From Streptomyces kronopolitis (GTDB lineage Bacteria; Actinomycetota; Actinomycetes; Streptomycetales; Streptomycetaceae): a stretch of 64,000 nucleotides of DNA. The stretch is from assembly GCF_014646275.1 (NCBI RefSeq), contig NZ_BMND01000012.1:1-64000 (forward strand), in the 5' to 3' direction. The notes below the pieces were generated by a model. It was not told where the DNA came from and made no database searches. It saw nothing but the letters and a program-made list of their open reading frames with translations. A program made the position numbers and the translations under genes. This document shows, one piece after another, positions 60,759-64,000 of this stretch (positions are counted from its first letter, which is position 1; every line of letters begins with the position of its first letter).

Positions 60759-63014
60759 TCACCGGTCGGACGCCCCGGTCCCCGGCTCCGACAGCTCCGA
60801 CAGTGCCGCGGGCAACGGCTCGGTGTGGAGCACGCCCAGCCGCTGGGTCGCCCGGGTAAGCGCGACATAGAGGTCGCTGGCCCCGAACTCCGCCGGTTCC
60901 ACCACCAGCACGGTGTCGAACTCCAGCCCCTTGGCCTGGCGCGGGTCGATCACCACCACCGGGCTGGTCAGGTCCGGGGCGGCCCCGGCGGAGGCGTCCG
61001 GGAGGGCCGCGGACAGGGCTGCGCAGTGGGAGTGCGGGGCGATCACCGCGAGCCGCCCCGCCTCGGACGCCTCGTGTGCGACGGCCTCGGCCACCGCACC
61101 GGCCAGGTCGTCGGTGCGCCGCGCCCAGGGACGGACGCCGGTGGACCGGATCGAGCGCGGCGGCGCGAAGGCGGGGTCCGCAGACCGGGGCACCCGCGCG
61201 GCGAGCTCCATGATCTCGGTCGGCGTACGGTAGTTGACGCCGAGTCGGACATGGTGCCAGCGGTCGCCGGCGTAGGGCGCGAGGATCGACTCCCAGGTGC
61301 CGCAGCCGCCCGGTTCGGCGGTCTGCGTCGGGTCGCCGACCAGCGTCATCGAGCGCATCGGGCAGCGGCGCATCAGCAGCCGCCAGGCCATCTCGGACAG
61401 CTCCTGCGCCTCGTCGACGATGATGTGGCCGAAGGCCCAGGTGCGGTCGGCCGCGGCGCGTTCGGCGGCGGTGCGGTGGTCGGCCTCCTCCTGCCGGTCG
61501 GCGAGCCGTTCGGCGTCCATCAGGTCGCGTGCGGCCAGTACCTCCGACTCCTCGTCGTCGCGGTCCTCGAACTCCTGGGTGCGCGAGCCGTAGGAGAGGT
61601 CGAGCACGCCCTGGGCGTAGGCGATCTGCTCCTGGCGCCGCGCCTCGGCGGCGGCGCGGGCGGCCGCGTCGTCCTCGCCGAGGAGTTCGGCGGCCTCGTC
61701 CAGCAGGGGGATGTCCGCGGGGGTCCAGCCGCCCGCGGTGCGCCGGATCGCGTCCGCGTCGGCGTCGGGGAGGTGGACGGGCTCGGCGAGGTAGTCGGCG
61801 ACCAGTTGCTGCGGGGTGAGGGCCGGCCACAGCTCCTCGATGGCGCCGTGCACGTCGGGGCTGAGGGCGATGGCCTTGCCGAGCTGGGCGATGTCGTCGG
61901 GGCCCAGGAGGTTCGGCCCGCCGTAGGGGTCAGCGCCGAGGCGTTCGGTGAGCTGCGCGGTGAGCGCGTCGATGACGTGGAAGGCGAAGTGCGGGCGGGC
62001 GAGGTTGTGCGGCAGGTCCGCGGCGCGGGCGTGCCGGCGTGCCGCGCGTGCGAGGTCCGCGTCCAGGCGGAGTTCGCCGTCGTCGTGGTCGATGACGATG
62101 GCCGGGTCGGGCAGGGTCTGGCGGTCCTGTACGAAGTGCGCCAGGGCGTCCGCCATCGCCGCGCGGCCCTTGATCTCGGCGGCCTCGGCGGTCTCGGTGC
62201 CGGTGGCGGTCACGCCCGGGAAGAGTTCGGCGGGCGTGGCGAGCAGCACGCCCGTCTCGCCCAGCGAGGGCAGTACCTCTCCGATGTAGCCGAGGAAGGC
62301 CGGGTTCGGTCCGACGATCAGCACGGCGCGGCGGGCCAGTTGCTCCCGGTGCGCGTAGAGCAGGTAGGCCGCGCGGTGCAGTGCGACGACGGTCTTGCCG
62401 GTGCCGGGCCCGCCCTCCACGACGAGGATGCCGTCGTGCGGGGCGCGGATGATGGCGTCCTGCTCCGCCTGGATGGTCTGCACGATGTCGTGCATCCGCC
62501 CGGTGCGCGCCGCGTCGAGGGCGGCCAGCAGCACGGCGTCCGCGTCGCTGCCCTCGTGCCCGGTGCGGACGGCGTCGGCGAGGTCCAGGATCTCGTCGTG
62601 CAGGGCGGTGACCCTGCGGCCCTCTGTGGTGAGGTGGCGCCGGCGGCGCAGGCCCATGGGGGTGTGCCCGGTGGCGAGGTAGAACGGCCGGGCGACGTCG
62701 GCCCGCCAGTCGATGACGAGCGGGGTGCGCTCGGCGTCGTCGCGCCGGATGCCGATGCGGCCGATGTGGTGGTCGCGGCCGTCGCGGAAGAGCAGCCGGC
62801 CGAAGCAGAGGCCGTGTTCGCCGGCGTCGAACGCGGCCAGCAGTCCGGACTGTTCGGCGACCAGTACATCGCGCTCCAGGCGTGCCTGGGCGTTGTTCCC
62901 TTCCCGCGGCAGGGCTTCGGTGACCGTCGCCGCCGCCCCGGTCCGCATTTCCGCGAGGCGTGCATAGAGCAGGTCGATGAATTCCTGCTCGTGCCGCAAT
63001 TCCTCGTTTGACAA
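60759..63014 (-). CDS. HelD-like UvrD-family ATPase (RNA polymerase recycling type)
   Basis: 751 residues. Helicase superfamily 1 motifs: Walker A EGGPGTGKTVVALHRAAYLLY, motif II IIVDEAQELSEMAW, motif III LVGDPTQT, motif V QAKGLEFDTVLVVEP, motif VI YVALTRATQRL. A charged N-terminal helical arm (EELRHEQEFIDLLYARLAEMR) and the GRIGIRR...PLVIDWRADVARPFY segment are typical of HelD, which removes stalled RNA polymerase from DNA. Some actinobacterial members (HelR) give rifamycin resistance. TTG 63014 is the start, with GGAG 6 bases upstream. Confidence 0.85.
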   Translation of the reverse strand: MSNEELRHEQEFIDLLYARLAEMRTGAAATVTEALPREGNNAQARLERDVLVAEQSGLLAAFDAGEHGLCFGRLLFRDGRDHHIGRIGIRRDDAERTPLVIDWRADVARPFYLATGHTPMGLRRRRHLTTEGRRVTALHDEILDLADAVRTGHEGSDADAVLLAALDAARTGRMHDIVQTIQAEQDAIIRAPHDGILVVEGGPGTGKTVVALHRAAYLLYAHREQLARRAVLIVGPNPAFLGYIGEVLPSLGETGVLLATPAELFPGVTATGTETAEAAEIKGRAAMADALAHFVQDRQTLPDPAIVIDHDDGELRLDADLARAARRHARAADLPHNLARPHFAFHVIDALTAQLTERLGADPYGGPNLLGPDDIAQLGKAIALSPDVHGAIEELWPALTPQQLVADYLAEPVHLPDADADAIRRTAGGWTPADIPLLDEAAELLGEDDAAARAAAEARRQEQIAYAQGVLDLSYGSRTQEFEDRDDEESEVLAARDLMDAERLADRQEEADHRTAAERAAADRTWAFGHIIVDEAQELSEMAWRLLMRRCPMRSMTLVGDPTQTAEPGGCGTWESILAPYAGDRWHHVRLGVNYRTPTEIMELAARVPRSADPAFAPPRSIRSTGVRPWARRTDDLAGAVAEAVAHEASEAGRLAVIAPHSHCAALSAALPDASAGAAPDLTSPVVVIDPRQAKGLEFDTVLVVEPAEFGASDLYVALTRATQRLGVLHTEPLPAALSELSEPGTGASDR

Positions 63015-63097
63015 TTCAGCTCCGCTCGGATATGGTTCGGAATGAAGTTGGGCTCAGGTCTTGAATTCAGGCAGACACAGAAGCCCTCAATATACGC

Positions 63098-63140
63098 AGA
63101 GAAATACCCCGGCTGTCAATTCAGTCCGGGGTATTTCTCT
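63098..63140 (-). terminator. Perfect 15-base-pair hairpin after the AMIN-like gene
   Basis: AGAGAAATACCCCGG (63098) and CCGGGGTATTTCTCT (63126) with a 13-base loop, 39 bases past the AMIN-like gene stop. Its AT-rich stem base is unlike the GC-only terminators elsewhere in the window. Confidence 0.75.
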
Positions 63141-63179
63141 TTGTGCGTCCGAGCGGTGGGCCACCGGGGACCGGGCAGG

Positions 63180-63752
63180 TCACCAGGCGTGGGCGACGTC
63201 CACGATCAGCTGGTGGCCGGACTGGAGCACCCGGAAGGGGAGCTTGGCGCGGAGGCCCAGGCCGACCTGGGTCTGCCCTTCGAAGCTCGCCCCGAACTTG
63301 GTGTCGGTGAATGTCCGGTATCCGCTGATGTCCACGCCCGGCAGCGACTTGCCGGCGGCCCCGGCGTAGGTCTGCTGACCGGTCGCCGGGTCATAACTGG
63401 GCGCGGAGACATAGATCTGCAAAATGGCGCCGCCCTTGACCGGGATCCGCGCGCCCGAGCCGTCCTGATGGAACGCGTCGACATAGCCGACGTGGTAGCC
63501 GAGCGGGCCAGCGGCGCCGGTGTCGAACACCATGCGGTCGTAGCACGCGTGCCGGCCGGTCCTGATGCCGGTGAGCGGCGCGGCGCCCGCGTCCGTGGCT
63601 GACTTGTCGCCGCTGCCCCAGACGGCCGAACAGGCCGCGGTCGGCGCGGCGTTGCCCACCGGACCGGTCGCGGCCTCGGCCGCGCCGGCCGTGCCCGCCA
63701 CCCCGGCGCCCGCCAGCACGAGTGCGGCCGCCACTGTCCTCCACCGTCGCAT
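63180..63752 (-). CDS. Secreted AMIN-like domain protein
   Basis: 190 residues. Signal peptide (TVAAALVLAGAGVAGTAGAAEAA), then a beta-rich domain with IRTGRHACYDRMVFDTGAAG, LGYHVGYVDAFHQDGSG, and a C-terminal QVGLGLRAKLPFRVLQSGHQLIVDVAH. This is the layout of AMIN-like proteins of unknown function in actinomycetes, probably extracellular and possibly cell-wall-associated. ATG 63752 has GGAGGTAGGAC directly upstream. Confidence 0.78.
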   Translation of the reverse strand: MRRWRTVAAALVLAGAGVAGTAGAAEAATGPVGNAAPTAACSAVWGSGDKSATDAGAAPLTGIRTGRHACYDRMVFDTGAAGPLGYHVGYVDAFHQDGSGARIPVKGGAILQIYVSAPSYDPATGQQTYAGAAGKSLPGVDISGYRTFTDTKFGASFEGQTQVGLGLRAKLPFRVLQSGHQLIVDVAHAW

Positions 63753-63910
63753 GTCCTACCTCCAGAGAAGATCCGAGCACAGCATCGTGCGGTAGGACGG
63801 GCGCGGCGGTGGCGGGGTTGTACGCGGGCCGGCATGTGGCCGAAGAAGGGCCACGGTGTCGTGAAAACGGCAGGTGCGGGCGGGGTGCCCGGGCCGGTCG
63901 GGGGCGGCGG

Positions 63911-64000
63911 TCAGACGTCGACCACGTCCACGGGCACGCCCCTGCGCCGCAGTTCGGCCAGCTCCCCGGCCGGTGTGCCGCGGTCCGTGACGACGCGGTC
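63911..64000 (-). CDS. C-terminal end of a DeoR/GlpR-family regulator (partial)
   Basis: Only the last 29 residues lie in the window; the 5' end is beyond the right edge. The tail DRVVTDRGTPAGELAELRRRG matches the end of the DeoR sensor domain, where VVTD...G is followed by a helix and a final V-rich strand (VPVDVVDV). DeoR proteins usually repress sugar-metabolism genes in response to phosphosugars. Confidence 0.6.
   Translation of the reverse strand, partial: DRVVTDRGTPAGELAELRRRGVPVDVVDV

Noticed and set aside
63015..63097. Rifamycin-associated element before the HelD-like gene
   Set aside because: No 19-base dyad of the expected kind is visible in the short upstream region.
1..64000. 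Mobile elements, integration sites, tRNA or rRNA genes, CRISPR arrays
   Set aside because: No transposase, integrase, terminal inverted repeats, tRNA-like cloverleaf or short regularly spaced repeats were recognised while reading the window.

Overview
The window looks like chromosomal DNA of a Streptomyces or close actinomycete relative. It is very GC-rich, uses many GTG and some TTG starts, and has dense 4-base ATGA/GTGA overlaps inside operons. It also carries families typical of Streptomyces: an ECF42 sigma/DGPF pair, secreted phospholipase D, DUF2180, SHOCT, a HelD-type ATPase, 3Fe-4S ferredoxin/P450 pairs and IPT/TIG proteins. No rRNA, tRNA, CRISPR array, transposase or integrase was seen.

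Layout. 0-3.4 kb: the end of a CaiB/BaiF CoA-transferase overlapping an acyl-CoA ligase. 3.4-5.8 kb: a Zn/Mn-type ABC importer (lipoprotein, permease, ATPase). 6.1-9 kb: an acetyltransferase, a GMC oxidoreductase and a small unknown protein. 9-12.9 kb: two IPT/TIG repeat proteins and a secreted beta-helix-like protein. 13.4-17.2 kb: a membrane acyltransferase, a zinc-ribbon methyltransferase and a glycosyltransferase, plausibly for surface or secondary-metabolite modification. 17.2-21.1 kb: GNAT, AI-2E family transporter, and a DGPF protein coupled to an ECF42 sigma factor behind a promoter with a matching motif. 21.2-23.3 kb: a hydrolase coupled to a P450.

23.3-34.9 kb is the most interesting part: a tightly packed nine-gene operon on the minus strand. 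In transcription order it encodes an ATP-grasp ligase, a DUF364-type 'heavy-metal chelation' protein, an SbnA-like PLP enzyme, an enolase-superfamily epimerase, an MFS exporter fused to a SAM methyltransferase, and then a peptide/nickel/opine-type ABC importer (Tat lipoprotein, two permeases, one two-domain ATPase). A Fur/Zur-like palindrome lies about 100 bases upstream of the first start codon. The gene set reads as synthesis, export and re-import of a small amino-acid-derived metallophore. Metal and product are inferred.

35-43 kb: a secreted Tap-like peptidase, a DHFR-like reductase, a ferredoxin/ferredoxin reductase/P450 operon, a lysine-rich DNA-binding protein with a winged helix, a YqcI/YcgG (GntA-like) haem protein and a DUF2238 membrane protein. 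43-49 kb: small membrane, stress and secreted proteins, including phospholipase D (TTG start) and a CAP-domain protein. 49.3-52.9 kb: a PadR regulator with a MacB/FtsX-type ABC exporter. 53-60 kb: an orphan sugar-binding protein and an alpha-glucosidase/sugar ABC importer operon, whose first permease carries an extra Ig-like domain placed like the MalF P2 loop. 60-64 kb: GNAT, HelD-like ATPase (TTG start), a secreted AMIN-like protein and the end of a DeoR-family regulator.

Most gene ends and convergent junctions carry perfect or near-perfect GC-rich inverted repeats without U-tracts, as is usual for Streptomyces terminators.
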